From: Akkermansiaceae bacterium
GTDB taxonomy: Bacteria; Verrucomicrobiota; Verrucomicrobiia; Verrucomicrobiales; Akkermansiaceae
Direction of reading: 5' to 3'
Length of the DNA: 64,000 nucleotides
Assembly: GCA_018402445.1 (NCBI GenBank)
Contig: JAGYIT010000014.1
Span: 62,001-126,000, forward strand
The notes beneath the pieces were generated by a model. That model saw only the letters and a program-made list of their open reading frames with translations. It made no database searches and had not been told where the DNA came from. Shown one piece after another: positions 24,819 to 34,623 of the stretch. Every line of letters starts with the position of its first letter. Position 1 is the stretch's first letter. The position numbers were made by a program, and so were the translations under genes.

Positions 24819-25035
24819 GTGAATTGCTCTTACCCCTGACGGCCTCGATGTGAAAGACCCGAATTTTGCTCGCCCAGCGGAAGAAGCTTCCCCGCCATAG
24901 GCGTATCCCGTCCGTGTCGAAATTGAAAACCCTGCGGCATCATGTGCTGGGGCAGGCAATGATTTGATAAGCCCGTCGAATCCGGCGACATTCGCGTGCA
25001 TTCCGGCGTTTTTCCGGTTAATTTCTTGTCCAGCC

Positions 25036-25602
25036 GTGGTTCGTTTCCTCATCCTCATTGCCGCCCTTCCCATTATCGCCGCCTTTGTGGCGCGCTGGTG
25101 GCTGGGCTTGCGCGTCCTTTCATCCGCTGGCCGCCGCCAATGCTCCTGCGATCTCGCGCTTTGGGAAAAATCCTTCGGTGCGGAACATTCACCGCCCTCC
25201 AAAAGCGGCGACGCCAGGATCTTCGCGGAAGCCCTGCGAAAAAACGCCCTCGCCGATTGGAAAACGCGCGAACCCAAGGCCGCCGCCTCGCGCGAGGGCG
25301 TCCGGCGTTTCGGGATGGCCGTCCCTCCCCTTGCCCTGATGATCGTCATCCTCGGCATCATCGTCGGCCGGGTTCCCGCGATCTGGGCCATCCCCGTTTT
25401 CATGCTCGCCATCGCCTTCGCGGTGATTTCCTTCTACCTCAGCGTCGCGCCCGAACTCAAAGCCATGCTTCTGGCCTCACGCCGCCTACGCGACAGCGGC
25501 GTCTTCCACCGCCGCGACGACGAGGACGCCGTCATCGCCGCCACCACCGCCCTGGTCTGGAAAGAATCCGCACCCCCCGTCTTCAACCTCATCCAGCGCT
25601 AA
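25036..25602 (+). CDS. Membrane protein, function unknown
   Basis: 188 residues from GTG 25036; an ATG at 24964 would add 24 residues of unlikely character. An N-terminal hydrophobic helix (VVRFLILIAALPIIAAFVA) is followed by a soluble part (residues 25-90) and two closely spaced helices (MAVPPLALMIVILGIIVG, AIPVFMLAIAFAVISFYL), then a basic helical tail. It precedes the M48 protease gene by 35 bases on the same strand, so the two may be co-transcribed. No family recognised. Bases 24819-25035, shared with divergent nadC, contain both promoters. Confidence 0.6.
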   Translation: MVRFLILIAALPIIAAFVARWWLGLRVLSSAGRRQCSCDLALWEKSFGAEHSPPSKSGDARIFAEALRKNALADWKTREPKAAASREGVRRFGMAVPPLALMIVILGIIVGRVPAIWAIPVFMLAIAFAVISFYLSVAPELKAMLLASRRLRDSGVFHRRDDEDAVIAATTALVWKESAPPVFNLIQR

Positions 25603-25637
25603 CGCACCTCTTCTTCGATCTTTGAAATTTGAATTTT

Positions 25638-26889
25638 ATGGACTCCCTCGCCGCCTTCATTCTCATCTCGCTCTTCCTCCTATGGCACCTTGAGTTCATC
25701 GCCACACTGCTGAACCTCAAGACCTTTCCTCCCACCACTCCGCCGGAACTCGCGGGGCTGATGGATCAGGAAAAACTCGACCGCGCCCGCTCTTACCTTT
25801 CCGTCAATTCCCGGTTCGATATCCTCCGCGCCAGCGTTTCGCTCGCCGTCCTGCTCACCTTCTGGTGGAGCGGCGGCTTCCCCTTCCTCGACGACCTTGC
25901 CCGCTCATTTTCAGAGAACGTGATCCTCGCCGGCCTCATCTTCCTAGGCGCCCTTTTCATTGCCCAGAACATCATCTCCCTGCCTTTCGATTGGCACGAA
26001 ACCTTTGTGATCGAGCAGAAATTCGGCTTCAACAAATCCACCCCAGCCACCTTCATCACCGACCGCTTGAAAGGCCTCGCCCTCTCCGCCGTGCTCGGCC
26101 TCCCACTCGCGGCCGGCATTCTCTGGATTTTCCACGAAGTCCCGAACGCCTGGCTCTGGGCATGGGCTTTTGTCACCGCCTTTCAGCTCATCCTCACCTA
26201 CCTCGCCCCCTCGCTGATCCTGCCGCTCTTCAACAAGTTCACCCCCATGCCGGACGGCGACCTCAAGGACGGCATCCATGCCCTCGGTGTGAAATGCGGA
26301 TTCCCGCTGGAGGGCGTGTTCGTCATCGACGGCTCGAAACGCTCCACCAAGGCCAACGCCTACTTCACCGGCTTCGGAAAACACAAAAAAATCGCCCTCT
26401 TCGATACACTCATCGAGAAATCCACCACGCCGGAGCTGCTCGCCATCCTCGCCCACGAGATCGGCCACTTCCGGCTCGGCCACATCAAGCAGCGCCTCGC
26501 CGTCGGCATCCTCCAGATGGCGCTCTTATTCTTCCTCATCGGCCTCGCCACCAACCCGGACGGAGCCTTCGCACGCCTGTTGCACGACGCCTTCTTCGTC
26601 CCGGAAATATCCCCCCACGCCGGTCTGGTGTTTTTCACCATCCTCACTGGAACCCGCCTCCAAGTCCCTCTCCGTCCTCGCCAACGCCTGGTCGCGCAAA
26701 CACGAGTTCGAGGCCGACTCCTACGCCGCCACGTCCACCGGCACCCCCGAAGCCCTCGCTTCCGCCCTCAAAAAACTCTCCTCCGACCACCTCTCCCACC
26801 CCGCCCCGCACAAGCTCCGCGTCGTCCTCGACCACTCCCACCCGCCTCTCCTCGAACGGCTGCGGGCTTTGGGTTCGCCAACGACATGA
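25638..26889 (+). CDS. M48-family (Ste24/HtpX-like) membrane metalloprotease, frameshifted
   Basis: About 417 residues from ATG 25638. The N-terminal multi-helix part resembles CAAX-prenyl-protease-1/Ste24 proteins (FDWHETFVIEQKFGFNKSTP is characteristic). The zinc site is ILAHEIGHFRLGH, and the third ligand lies in RKHEFEADSYAA. A frame change near 26645 separates the two: the first frame ends its homology at GLVFFTIL and the second resumes at LEPASKSLSVLANAW. The true end is at SPTT (26889). It cleaves or clears membrane proteins. The shift is probably sequencing error. Confidence 0.85.
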
Positions 26890-26953
26890 TCTCCTCCGCG
26901 CTTTGCGTTGATCTCGCGCCGCGCCCCTGTATCATCCGGCGCGAATACCGCTC

Positions 26954-28603
26954 ATGCTCACCCTCCTGAAGATCCGCAATCTCGCCCTCGTCGATGAACT
27001 CGCATGGGAACTCGGCTCCGGACTCATCTCCGTCACGGGCGAAACGGGAGCCGGTAAATCCGTCATCGTCGGCGCGCTGAAAATGATCCTTGGCGACCGC
27101 GCCGATAAAGGCCTGATCCGCACCGGCGAGGATACCTGCACGATCGAGGCGGTGTTCGAACTGAAAGACGTCGCCGAGATCAATGCGATCCTCGAGGAAG
27201 GCGGCCTCCCGCCCTGCGATGACACCCAGATCATCATCCGCCGCTCCATCGGCACCACCGCGAACCGCCAGTTCGTCAACGACTCCCCCGTCACGCTCAC
27301 CCTCCTGAAAAAAATCGGCGAGCGCCTCGTCGATCTCCACGGCCCGCACGACCACCAGTCGCTCCTTTCCCAGGAACGCCAGCTCGCGATGCTCGATGCC
27401 TACTCCGGCCACGAACCGCAGCTCTGCGGATACCGCAGCGCCTTCCGCACATGGCGGGAAAAATCCCACGAGCTGGAGGAAATCCGCAACGCCGAGAACG
27501 CCTCCGAACAGGAGCTGGAACTTCTCCGCTACCAGCTCGACGAGATTTCCTCCGCCAAGCTCACCCCCGCCGACGGCGACGAACTTCAGGAGCGCTACCA
27601 CCGCTCCTCGAACTCCACCCGCCTCGTCGAGATCGCCGCCCAGGCCGTCGCCGCGCTATCCTCCGAGGACGGACTCCTCACCCGCATCTCCGATCTCCAG
27701 CGCCTCGCCCGCGAGCTCGAGAAGCTCGATCCCTCGGTTTCCGAAAAACTCGCCTCGCTGGAAACCGCCTCCATCGAGCTCCAGGATCTGGAGGCCTCGC
27801 TCACCGATTACGCCGACGAGCTTGAGATCGATCCCTCCGAAGCCGCCGCCATCGAGGAACGCGTGAACGTCGTCGAAACCCTCAAGCGCAAATACGGCCC
27901 GACCCTCGACGATATCCTCGCACGCCAGGAAACCCTCGCCGCCCGCCTCGACAACATCGACAACCGTTCTGAAAAAATCGCCGCCCTCACCGCCGCACTC
28001 GCCGAGTCCCGCAAGGAACTCGACGCGCTCGGTGCGAAGCTCACCGCCTCCCGCAAAAAATCCGCGCCGAAGCTCGCCAAGGACATCGCCTCCCAGCTCA
28101 AGGAACTCGGCTTCAAACAATCCGCCTTCGAGATCGCCCTCGCCACCACCAAGGAACCCACCCTCCACGGCTTCGAATCCTGCGATTTCCTCTTCGGCCC
28201 CAACCCCGGCGAGCCGCTCCTACCGCTGCGCCAAATCGGTTCTTCCGGAGAAATCTCGCGCGTCATGCTCGCCGTGAAATCCTCCCTCGCAGGCCAGGAC
28301 TCCACTCCGCTGATGGTCTTCGATGAGATCGACGCCAACGTCGGCGGCGAGATCGCCCGCGCTGTCGGAAAAAAAATGGCCCTCCTCGGCGAGCTCCACC
28401 AGGTCATAGCCATCACCCATTTCCCGCAGGTAGCCGCCACCGCCGCCGCCCATTTCGTGGTGGAAAAGGAAGTCGTCTCCGGCCGCACCCGCTCGAAGCT
28501 CTATCCGGTCGTCGGCGAGAAACGCATCAACGAACTCGTCCGCATGTTAGGCGGCGGAGGCCAGCAAGCCCGCGCCATGGCCGAGGCGTTGCTGGAAAGT
28601 TGA
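26954..28603 (+). CDS. recN: DNA repair protein RecN
   Basis: 549 residues, the usual length. SMC-like layout: Walker A VTGETGAGKSVIVGAL at residues 27-42, a long coiled coil with a central hinge (~160-350), then the ABC signature GSSGEISRVMLAVKS and Walker B PLMVFDEIDANVGG, ending with the ITHFPQVAATA switch. It holds broken ends together during double-strand break repair. It has its own start 64 bases after the protease end. Confidence 0.96.
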   Translation: MLTLLKIRNLALVDELAWELGSGLISVTGETGAGKSVIVGALKMILGDRADKGLIRTGEDTCTIEAVFELKDVAEINAILEEGGLPPCDDTQIIIRRSIGTTANRQFVNDSPVTLTLLKKIGERLVDLHGPHDHQSLLSQERQLAMLDAYSGHEPQLCGYRSAFRTWREKSHELEEIRNAENASEQELELLRYQLDEISSAKLTPADGDELQERYHRSSNSTRLVEIAAQAVAALSSEDGLLTRISDLQRLARELEKLDPSVSEKLASLETASIELQDLEASLTDYADELEIDPSEAAAIEERVNVVETLKRKYGPTLDDILARQETLAARLDNIDNRSEKIAALTAALAESRKELDALGAKLTASRKKSAPKLAKDIASQLKELGFKQSAFEIALATTKEPTLHGFESCDFLFGPNPGEPLLPLRQIGSSGEISRVMLAVKSSLAGQDSTPLMVFDEIDANVGGEIARAVGKKMALLGELHQVIAITHFPQVAATAAAHFVVEKEVVSGRTRSKLYPVVGEKRINELVRMLGGGGQQARAMAEALLES

Positions 28604-28709
28604 AGCATTTCGTAAGGATCGCCGCCCAAGGAGGAGCTGGCTTCGGCTGCCCGGCAACCAAAGTCTTCCACTGCTCACCGATCACTGCTACCTGATCACT
28701 TTCCTCTCC

Positions 28710-29615
28710 ATGAAACTCGCCTTCATCGCCACCGGGGACATCGCGCTGCCCACCTTCCGCCATCTCCTCGCGCACGGCCCACGGCCTTGCCTCCTCATCA
28801 CCCAGCCGGACAAGCCCGTCGGGCGCAGCCACAGCGAGTTTCTCCCCCCCGAGATCAAAACCCTCGCGCTCGCCCACGGCATCCCCGTCTGGCAGCCGGA
28901 GCGGATCATCGAAATCGCCGACGCTCTAACAGATCTACGCCCGGACATCATCGTGGTGATGGCTTACGGGCAGATCATTAGAAAGGACGTCCGCAAGGCC
29001 GCGAAGAAAGCAATCATCAACCTCCACGCCTCCCTGCTCCCGAAATACCGCGGCGCTTCCTGCATCCAGGCCGCCCTCGCGAACGGCGACGCCGAAACGG
29101 GCATCACCGTCATGCGCGTCATCCGCGAACTTGACGCCGGCGACATCATTTCCGCGCAGCGCATCCCCATCGGGAAAACCGAAACCGCTGGTGAACTCCA
29201 CGACCGCCTCGCCGATCTCGGCCCCGCCGCCCTTGCCGAGGCCTTGGAAATCCTCGCCGCGAATCCCAAGGCTGGAGCCCCGCAGAACGACGCCGATGTC
29301 ACCTACGCCCCGAAGCTTCTCCGCGAGGACGGACGTCTCGATTTCACCCAACCCGCCGCCGAGCTCGAGCGCCTCATCCGTGCCTACCACCCATGGCCCG
29401 GCACCTTCACCGAGGTTTCCGTGAAGGGGAAAACGAAGCGCCTCAAGATCTTTCCGCCCGTGGAAATCGCCCACCACCCCCTCGCCACCGGCGCACTCGC
29501 CGTCCACGAAGGCCAGCTCCTCATCGGCTGCGGCGATGGCGCGCTCGCCCTCTCCCAAGTGCAGCCGGAAGGCTCGAAAACCATGCCCGCCACGGCCTTC
29601 GCGAACAGCCTTTGA
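28710..29615 (+). CDS. fmt: Methionyl-tRNA formyltransferase
   Basis: 301 residues. The formyl-THF binding core carries INLHASLLPKYRGASCIQAA with the catalytic Asn and His, and MRVIRELDAGDII with the catalytic Asp; the C-terminal OB-like domain begins near residue 205 (RLIRAYHPWPGTFTEV). It formylates initiator Met-tRNA. Peptide deformylase (def), its usual neighbour, is not beside it. Length and motifs are complete. Confidence 0.96.
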   Translation: MKLAFIATGDIALPTFRHLLAHGPRPCLLITQPDKPVGRSHSEFLPPEIKTLALAHGIPVWQPERIIEIADALTDLRPDIIVVMAYGQIIRKDVRKAAKKAIINLHASLLPKYRGASCIQAALANGDAETGITVMRVIRELDAGDIISAQRIPIGKTETAGELHDRLADLGPAALAEALEILAANPKAGAPQNDADVTYAPKLLREDGRLDFTQPAAELERLIRAYHPWPGTFTEVSVKGKTKRLKIFPPVEIAHHPLATGALAVHEGQLLIGCGDGALALSQVQPEGSKTMPATAFANSL

Positions 29616-29623
29616 GCAACAAG

Positions 29624-29953
29624 TTACCCCTCGACCCAAGGTTGCCTCTCATGGCGGATCTGGAGGATGGTCACGATCGCCTCAATCTCATCGACCAGAT
29701 AAAGAACCCTCCATCCCGGCTTTCCCTTCCATGGCCGGAAGCGTTTCTGCCGGATCTCCACGCCGCGAAAGATCTTGCCATTCTCCGGTGCGAATCCGTT
29801 CCGCTCGGGATGGGAGGTGAGTGCATCCAGACATTTTTCCAGAGCCTCTATCCAGAAATCGGCGGACTCATCACCCAGCTTCTCTTCCAACCAGATCAAC
29901 TCCTCGCGGATCGAAAGTCGCGCGGCATCATCCAAAAAAAGGCAGAAGTTCAT
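29624..29953 (-). CDS. RelE/ParE-superfamily toxin
   Basis: 109 residues with the ParE-like order of helices and strands: LFLDDAARLSIREELIWLEE, a central helix (FWIEALEKCLDALTSHPERN) and the C-terminal strands RRF-like KRFRPWKGKPGWRVLYLVDE and IVTILQIRHERQPW. The start overlaps the antitoxin stop by ATGA. Unlike the first toxin-antitoxin pair it lies in core genome between fmt and patB, not in the integron. Target (ribosome or gyrase) is not decidable. Confidence 0.8.
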   Translation of the reverse strand: MNFCLFLDDAARLSIREELIWLEEKLGDESADFWIEALEKCLDALTSHPERNGFAPENGKIFRGVEIRQKRFRPWKGKPGWRVLYLVDEIEAIVTILQIRHERQPWVEG

Positions 29954-30258
29954 TTCCGTGATTTCCGCCTGGCCGCTATTTCCTCCCTTAATGTCGCCAT
30001 CGCCTCTTTTGCCGGAACGCCGCGCTCTCCGGCAAGATGTCGTTCGACGGCCTCCCGTAGTCTTTCGTTCAAGCGGTATTCCATCGCGTCTTGGGACAGC
30101 CTCTCAAAAGCTTCCGGAGAAAGAACCACGGCGGCCGCCTTCCCGTTCTGCGTCAAAATCCGGGGACGTCCGCTTGCAGCCAGCTCCACCGTGTGGAGCT
30201 TCGTGTTTCGCGCGAAATCCGTCAGGTTTATAATATCCTCCTTGAGAACCATATCCAT
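29950..30258 (-). CDS. Phd/YefM-type antitoxin
   Basis: 102 residues. The N-terminal half has the Phd/YefM pattern: INLTDFARNTKLHTVELAAS, then PRILTQNGKAAAVVLSPEAF, which forms the DNA-binding fold. The C-terminal half is a charged toxin-binding helix. A perfect inverted repeat 11 bases upstream of the start is a likely autoregulatory operator. It is translated ahead of the toxin with a four-base overlap. Confidence 0.85.
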   Translation of the reverse strand: MDMVLKEDIINLTDFARNTKLHTVELAASGRPRILTQNGKAAAVVLSPEAFERLSQDAMEYRLNERLREAVERHLAGERGVPAKEAMATLREEIAARRKSRK

Positions 30259-30268
30259 GTATTTGATC

Positions 30269-30290
30269 TAGCACATAATTCCGTGTGCTA
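30269..30290. promoter_or_regulatory. Candidate Phd/YefM operator
   Basis: TAGCACA and TGTGCTA, perfect 7-base arms with an 8-base spacer, lying immediately before the antitoxin start (30258). Antitoxins of this type repress their own promoter by binding such a palindrome. It also touches the stop codon of the upstream patB-like gene (30291-30293). Confidence 0.6.
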
Positions 30291-31445
30291 TCAAGCCGTT
30301 TTTCGAGCATCGATCACCGCCTTCATTTTCCCCAGCCCTTCCCGCATGCGCTCGCGCGGGCAGGCGAAATTGAAACGCACAAACCCCGGCCAGCCGAAAA
30401 ACGCGCCGTCGGAAAGGAACAGCCCAGCCTCTTTCTCGAAGAACTCCGCCGGGTTCGGCACGCCGAGCGCACGGGCGTCGATCCATGCGAGATAGGTCGC
30501 TTCCGGTGGGTGGATGGTGAGGCCTTCGCACTGCTCCGTCACGAAGCGCACGAGTTCGTCACAGTTCGCTTTCAGGTAGGAAATGAGTTCCTTGCGCCAC
30601 GGTTCACTATCGCGGTAGGCAGCCTCGGCGGCGTGATAGGAAAGCGCGCTGATCTCCGCGAGCGTGTGGCCGCGGGCCGCGGAAAATTTCCGGCGTAGCG
30701 TATCGTCCGGGATGATGGCGAACGCATAGCCCAGCCCGGCGATGTTCCAGGTCTTGCTCGGCGAGAGCAGGGTGATCGTCCGTCTCGCAAGGTGCGCGGG
30801 AAGATTCAGCGCGGAGAAATGCGGCGTGCGCTCCTCAGCGAGGATCAGGTCGCAGTGGATTTCATCGGAAACGAGCACGAGATCATGCGCCTCGCAGAAC
30901 TCCGCGAGCTTCACGACCTCCTCCGCACCGAACGCGCGGCCCAGCGGGTTCTGCGGATTGCACAGCAGGAAAACCTTCGTCTTTTCCGAAACGGCCTCCT
31001 CCATTTTCGCCCAATCGAACTCCCACCGCCCGTCCGCGAAGACATGATCCACCGCCAGCAGCTCCGCGCCCGCGTCCTTGTGGACTCCGAGGAAAGGATA
31101 ATACACCGGCGTGCAGGTCATCACCTCCTCGCCCGGCTTGCAGAACGCCCGCACCGCCAGCGAAAGCGCCGGCACCAACCCGCCGAGATGAACGAGGTGA
31201 TCTGCGTTCAGAGCCACGCCGCGCCGCGTTTCTAGATAGCCCGCAATCGCCTCCCCCACCCCGGCATGCGCCTGCGCATAGCCGAAAATGCCATGGTCGA
31301 TCCGCTCGCGCAGCGCATCGAGGATGCACGGCGCGGAAACGAAATCCATGTCCGCCACCCAGAACGGATCCAGCTCCGGCTTGCGGTCATACTTGATGCA
31401 TCCCGTCGCTTTCCTCGGGATCACGGTGTCGAAATCAAAACTCAT
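30291..31445 (-). CDS. PatB/MalY-family PLP-dependent C-S lyase
   Basis: 384 residues from ATG 31445 (MSFDFDTVIPRKATGCIKYD); the longer in-frame extension is non-conserved. A fold-type I aminotransferase of the MalY/PatB group: PFWVADMDFVSAPCILDALR near the N-terminus, CNPQNPLGRAF, VSDEIHCDLIL and the PLP lysine in LLSPSKTWNIAGLGYA. Members cleave cystathionine or cysteine conjugates to pyruvate, ammonia and a thiol. Substrate not decidable, so no symbol is given. It is alone between the toxin-antitoxin pair and the divergent avtA-like gene. Confidence 0.9.
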   Translation of the reverse strand: MSFDFDTVIPRKATGCIKYDRKPELDPFWVADMDFVSAPCILDALRERIDHGIFGYAQAHAGVGEAIAGYLETRRGVALNADHLVHLGGLVPALSLAVRAFCKPGEEVMTCTPVYYPFLGVHKDAGAELLAVDHVFADGRWEFDWAKMEEAVSEKTKVFLLCNPQNPLGRAFGAEEVVKLAEFCEAHDLVLVSDEIHCDLILAEERTPHFSALNLPAHLARRTITLLSPSKTWNIAGLGYAFAIIPDDTLRRKFSAARGHTLAEISALSYHAAEAAYRDSEPWRKELISYLKANCDELVRFVTEQCEGLTIHPPEATYLAWIDARALGVPNPAEFFEKEAGLFLSDGAFFGWPGFVRFNFACPRERMREGLGKMKAVIDARKTA

Positions 31446-31513
31446 CTCACTGCGAGGCTGCCGCGCCACCCGCCGCTTTGCAACCACCGAGCACTTCCGC
31501 TGCATGTCAAAGA

Positions 31514-31615
31514 TTTCCCACCACAGAAACACAAAAAACACAGAGCCATCAGTTTAAAAACCCTGGGATTTCGATCCACGCCCTCTGTGTTCTCCGTGTC
31601 TCTGTGGTGAAATTT
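31514..31615. repeat. Long imperfect inverted repeat, CACAGAG type
   Basis: In the 314-base gap between patB (31445) and avtA (31760), a left arm (CCACCACAGAAACACAAAAA...) pairs with a right arm (...CTCCGTGTCTCTGTGGTG) around a ~35-base loop; each arm is about 33 bases. The sequence style TTTCACCACAGAGACAC recurs widely in genomes of this phylum (from memory). The rest of the gap is unremarkable and must contain the two divergent promoters. Confidence 0.7.
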
Positions 31616-31759
31616 CCAGATCACCCCTCTTCATTCGCGCCCACTTGTTCGTCGTAGCCTCGGCGGAGTCGGATTCGCGTCCATTCGCGGTTGAATCTTC
31701 CTGCCAGCCCGGCGAATTCAGAATTCCCTTCCCCGCCCATCCCGCCATCATTGGCCGCG

Positions 31760-33042
31760 ATGAACCTCATCTTTTCCAAACTCGGCTCCGGTCTCGCGGG
31801 CGGCAGCGGCATCGGAGAGTTGATGGACGATCTCGGCCACGCCCTCGCCAATGCGGGGCCAGATCTGAAAATGCTCGGCGGCGGCCAGCCCGCGCAGATC
31901 CCCGCCGTCAACGCGATCTGGCGCGAGCGTCTCGCCGAGATCACCGCCGACCCCGCCGCCGCAAACCGTTTCCTCACCACCTACGATCCGCCGCAGGGAA
32001 ATCCGGCCTTCATCGCCGCCATCGCGGATCTCATGCGGGACACCTTCGGCTGGGAAATTTCGCCGGAAAACGTCGGCCTCACCTGCGGCGGGCAGACGGC
32101 GTTCTTCCATCTCTTCAACCTCCTCGCCGGGGAAATGCCGGATGGCTCACACCGCAAGATCCTTTTCCCCCTCGTCCCGGAATACATCGGCTACGCTGCG
32201 CAGGGGCTGGATCCCGGCATGTTCCTCGCCATGCGCCCGGAGATCGAAACCACCGGCCCGCACGAGTTCAAGTATCACATCGATTTCGACCACCTCCCCA
32301 TCGGCCCGGACATCGCCGCGATCTGCGTTTCGCGCCCTACCAACCCCACCGGCAATGTCCTCAGCGACGGGGAAATGGCCCGTCTCTCCGCCCTCGCGCG
32401 GGAACACGGCATCCCCTCATCATCGATAACGCCTACGGCGCCCCCTTCCCCGGCATCATTTTTACCGACGCGAAGCCGCTCTGGGACAAGCACATCATTC
32501 TCACCCTCAGTCTCTCCAAGCTCGGCCTGCCCGGCACCCGCACTGGCATCGTCATCGGCCCGCCGGAAATCATCCGCGCGCTCTCTTCCATGACCGCCAT
32601 CACCGGCCTCGCCAACCCAAGCGGCGGCCAGCAGATCGCCCTCCCCCTCATCCGCAGCGGTGAAATCCTATCCCTCAGCCGCGAGGTGATCCGCCCCTTT
32701 TACGAGAAAAAATCCCGCTTCGCCCAATCTGTCGCGAAAGAGGCGTTCGGCGAAAAGTTTCCCTGGATGATGCATCGCAGCGAGGGCGCACTTTTCCTCT
32801 GGCTCTGGTTCCCCGGACTCCCCATCCCCTCCGCCGAGCTCTACGAGCGCCTCAAGATCCGCCAAGTCCTCGTCATCCCCGGCCACCACTTCTTCTTCGG
32901 CTGCGAGACCCACGACTGGCCCCACTCCCGCGAGTGTATCCGCGTCTCTTTCGCCATGGATGAGGTCACGGTTCGCGAAGGGCTGGCCGTCATCGCGGAG
33001 GTGGTGGAGAGGGCTTTCCAAACACAATCCGTGACTGGCTAA
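31760..33042 (+). CDS. avtA: Valine--pyruvate aminotransferase-like (AvtA), frameshifted
   Basis: About 427 residues from ATG 31760 (MNLIFSKLGSGLAGGSGIGE). The first frame carries LGGGQPAQIPAVNAIW, YDPPQGNPAFIAAIADLM and CVSRPTNPTGNVLSDGEM. One C is missing near 32415 (GIP-LIIDNAYGAPF), after which the second frame continues with the PLP lysine in TLSLSKLGLPGTRTG, then NPSGGQQIALPLI and FFFGCETHDWPHSRECIRVS. It would interconvert valine and pyruvate with 2-ketoisovalerate and alanine. The single-base loss in a C-run looks like a sequence error. Confidence 0.88.
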
Positions 33043-33283
33043 CTCCAAGGAGGGACGGCTGCCTCCGGGCGCCCCGCAACCAAGCCGACCGACTGCGAAT
33101 GGAATCATGTTAGGCTCCCTACTTTTCCCCTGACGACAAGCTCAATGGCTTCGAATCCCCCGGTTTTTCCTGATGCGAGTTCGCAGCCGATCCTTAAACC
33201 GGAAACACCTTCGGGATCGGGCGGACGCGCGTTGAAAAAACTCCCCTCTGGATCACCAGCCTGCACCCTCCCGATGATTGTCG

Positions 33284-34069
33284 CTAGATAGAACTCGTTT
33301 CGATCATCGCGTAGGCGTTGTGGTTGTGGATGGACTCGAAGTTCTCCGCCTCCACCCGGAACCATTTCACCGCCGAATGGCTCTTCAGACCCGCCGCGAC
33401 GTTCCTCGCCAGATCCTCCACAAATACCGGCTGGTCATAGGCGCGCTCGGTCACCGCCTTTTCATCCACCCTCTTCAATCCGGCATAAAGCTCGCAGCTC
33501 GCCGAGGATTCCGCGAGGTCGATCAGCTCGGAAAAAGTAAGCCCTTCCTCCGCCTCGACGGAGATCGTGACCATGCCGCGCTGGTTGTGAGCGCCCCTTT
33601 CACTGATCGCTTTCGAGCACGGGCACAGCGTGGCGACGGGAACCTGGAGACTCAGGAAAATGGCATCGCCCTCCTCCACCGAGTGGCGGCATTCCATGCC
33701 GAGTTCGTAATCGAGCTTGCTGCGCATCCCCGAGACGGGAGCCGTTTTCTCACGGAAAACCGTGAATTCGCAGCCGACGTGCGCGCTCTTCGCCTGCAGC
33801 CTCAGCGCGAGATCTTTTGTCAACCTCATCACCGAAGCCCCGTTCAGCGGCTCAGAAAAACCGTGCAGCGCCTCCACGAAACGGCTCATGTGCGTGCCCT
33901 TGAGGTGCGCAGGCAGCTCCACGGTCATCTCAAATTTCGCGACCGTGTGCAGGATCGCACCATCCTCGCCGTGGTAGCTGGCGGGGTAGCGGAGTTCGCG
34001 CACGCCCACCCGGTCGATCACGATCTCGCGGTGATCCGATTCACTTTGTGTATCCGGCAATCCGTTCAT
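33284..34069 (-). CDS. folE2: GTP cyclohydrolase FolE2
   Basis: 261 residues with the GCYH-IB hallmarks: RVGVRELRYPASYHGEDGA, ELPAHLKGTHMSRFVEAL, ATLCPCSKAISERGAHNQRG (with the metal-binding Cys) and VKWFRVEAENFESIHNHNAYA near the C-terminus. It makes 7,8-dihydroneopterin triphosphate from GTP for folate or queuosine synthesis and works with metals other than zinc. Bases 33043-33283 downstream contain nothing I can name. Confidence 0.95.
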   Translation of the reverse strand: MNGLPDTQSESDHREIVIDRVGVRELRYPASYHGEDGAILHTVAKFEMTVELPAHLKGTHMSRFVEALHGFSEPLNGASVMRLTKDLALRLQAKSAHVGCEFTVFREKTAPVSGMRSKLDYELGMECRHSVEEGDAIFLSLQVPVATLCPCSKAISERGAHNQRGMVTISVEAEEGLTFSELIDLAESSASCELYAGLKRVDEKAVTERAYDQPVFVEDLARNVAAGLKSHSAVKWFRVEAENFESIHNHNAYAMIETSSI

Positions 34070-34101
34070 CTTTGTTCCATTAGCTTCCGGTCATGGAGTC
34101 G

Positions 34102-34132
34102 AAAAAGCCCGCCCGGTAACTCGGGCGGGCTT
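34102..34132 (-). terminator. Intrinsic terminator of rpmG-rpsR
   Basis: AGCCCGCCCG / CGGGCGGGCT stem around GTAACT. On the minus strand the stem is followed by TTTTTC, so it ends transcription coming from rpsR, 44 bases after the rpsR stop, before folE2. Confidence 0.8.
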
Positions 34133-34175
34133 GAAATGGGAATCTCCATGCTGTTCGCAGAAATCACCAGGATGC

Positions 34176-34418
34176 TCAGGGCATCAAGTTGATCGCGCGG
34201 GACTGCTTGATCGCGTTGTTGATGTGGCGGTGCAGCTTGGCGGACACACCCGTCACGCGGCGCGGAAGGATCTTGCCGGTTTCGGAGGTGAATTTGCCGA
34301 GGATCTCGGGATTGGTGGGCGTCAATTGCTCGACGGGGATGTCCTGCCTGCGGCGGGTCATCTGGCGGTTCGCCTTGCGGAAATTGATGCGGCGTTGGAT
34401 GGTCTTTGGCTCGGACAT
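34176..34418 (-). CDS. rpsR: 30S ribosomal protein S18
   Basis: 80 residues, basic, with the S18 core: [39 protein letters not shown] and [19 protein letters not shown]. It binds 16S rRNA beside S6. It follows rpmG by four bases and ends before a strong terminator. Usual rpsF/rplI neighbours are missing; it pairs with rpmG here. Confidence 0.95.
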   Translation of the reverse strand: MSEPKTIQRRINFRKANRQMTRRRQDIPVEQLTPTNPEILGKFTSETGKILPRRVTGVSAKLHRHINNAIKQSRAINLMP

Positions 34419-34422
34419 AAAC

Positions 34423-34596
34423 TTAGCGGAGTTCGCGGTGAAGGGTTCTGCGCTTGAGGAAGTGGTTGAACTTCACTTTCTCCAGGCGGCCTGGCGTACG
34501 CAGGCTTTTTTTGTTGCGCGTGGTAACGTAACGGGAGGTCGGTTTGCCCTCAGCTTTCGCTTCGGTGCATTCAAGGATGATGATTTCGCGTGGCAT
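34423..34596 (-). CDS. rpmG: 50S ribosomal protein L33
   Basis: 57 residues, found directly on the minus strand: [20 protein letters not shown], then [20 protein letters not shown] and [14 protein letters not shown]. The TTRNKK and KYxP/LR-type ending are typical of L33. Only one cysteine is present, so this is the zinc-free form. Start ATG 34596, stop four bases before rpsR. It was too short for a 60-residue cut-off but is well supported. Confidence 0.92.
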   Translation of the reverse strand: MPREIIILECTEAKAEGKPTSRYVTTRNKKSLRTPGRLEKVKFNHFLKRRTLHRELR

Positions 34597-34623
34597 GGTG
34601 ATTTGCGGGAGGCGGATAATGGT

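Noticed and set aside
33105..33290. Minus-strand frame as a small gene after folE2
   Set aside because: It overlaps the folE2 start region in another frame, has no motif and an arbitrary start; evidence too weak.
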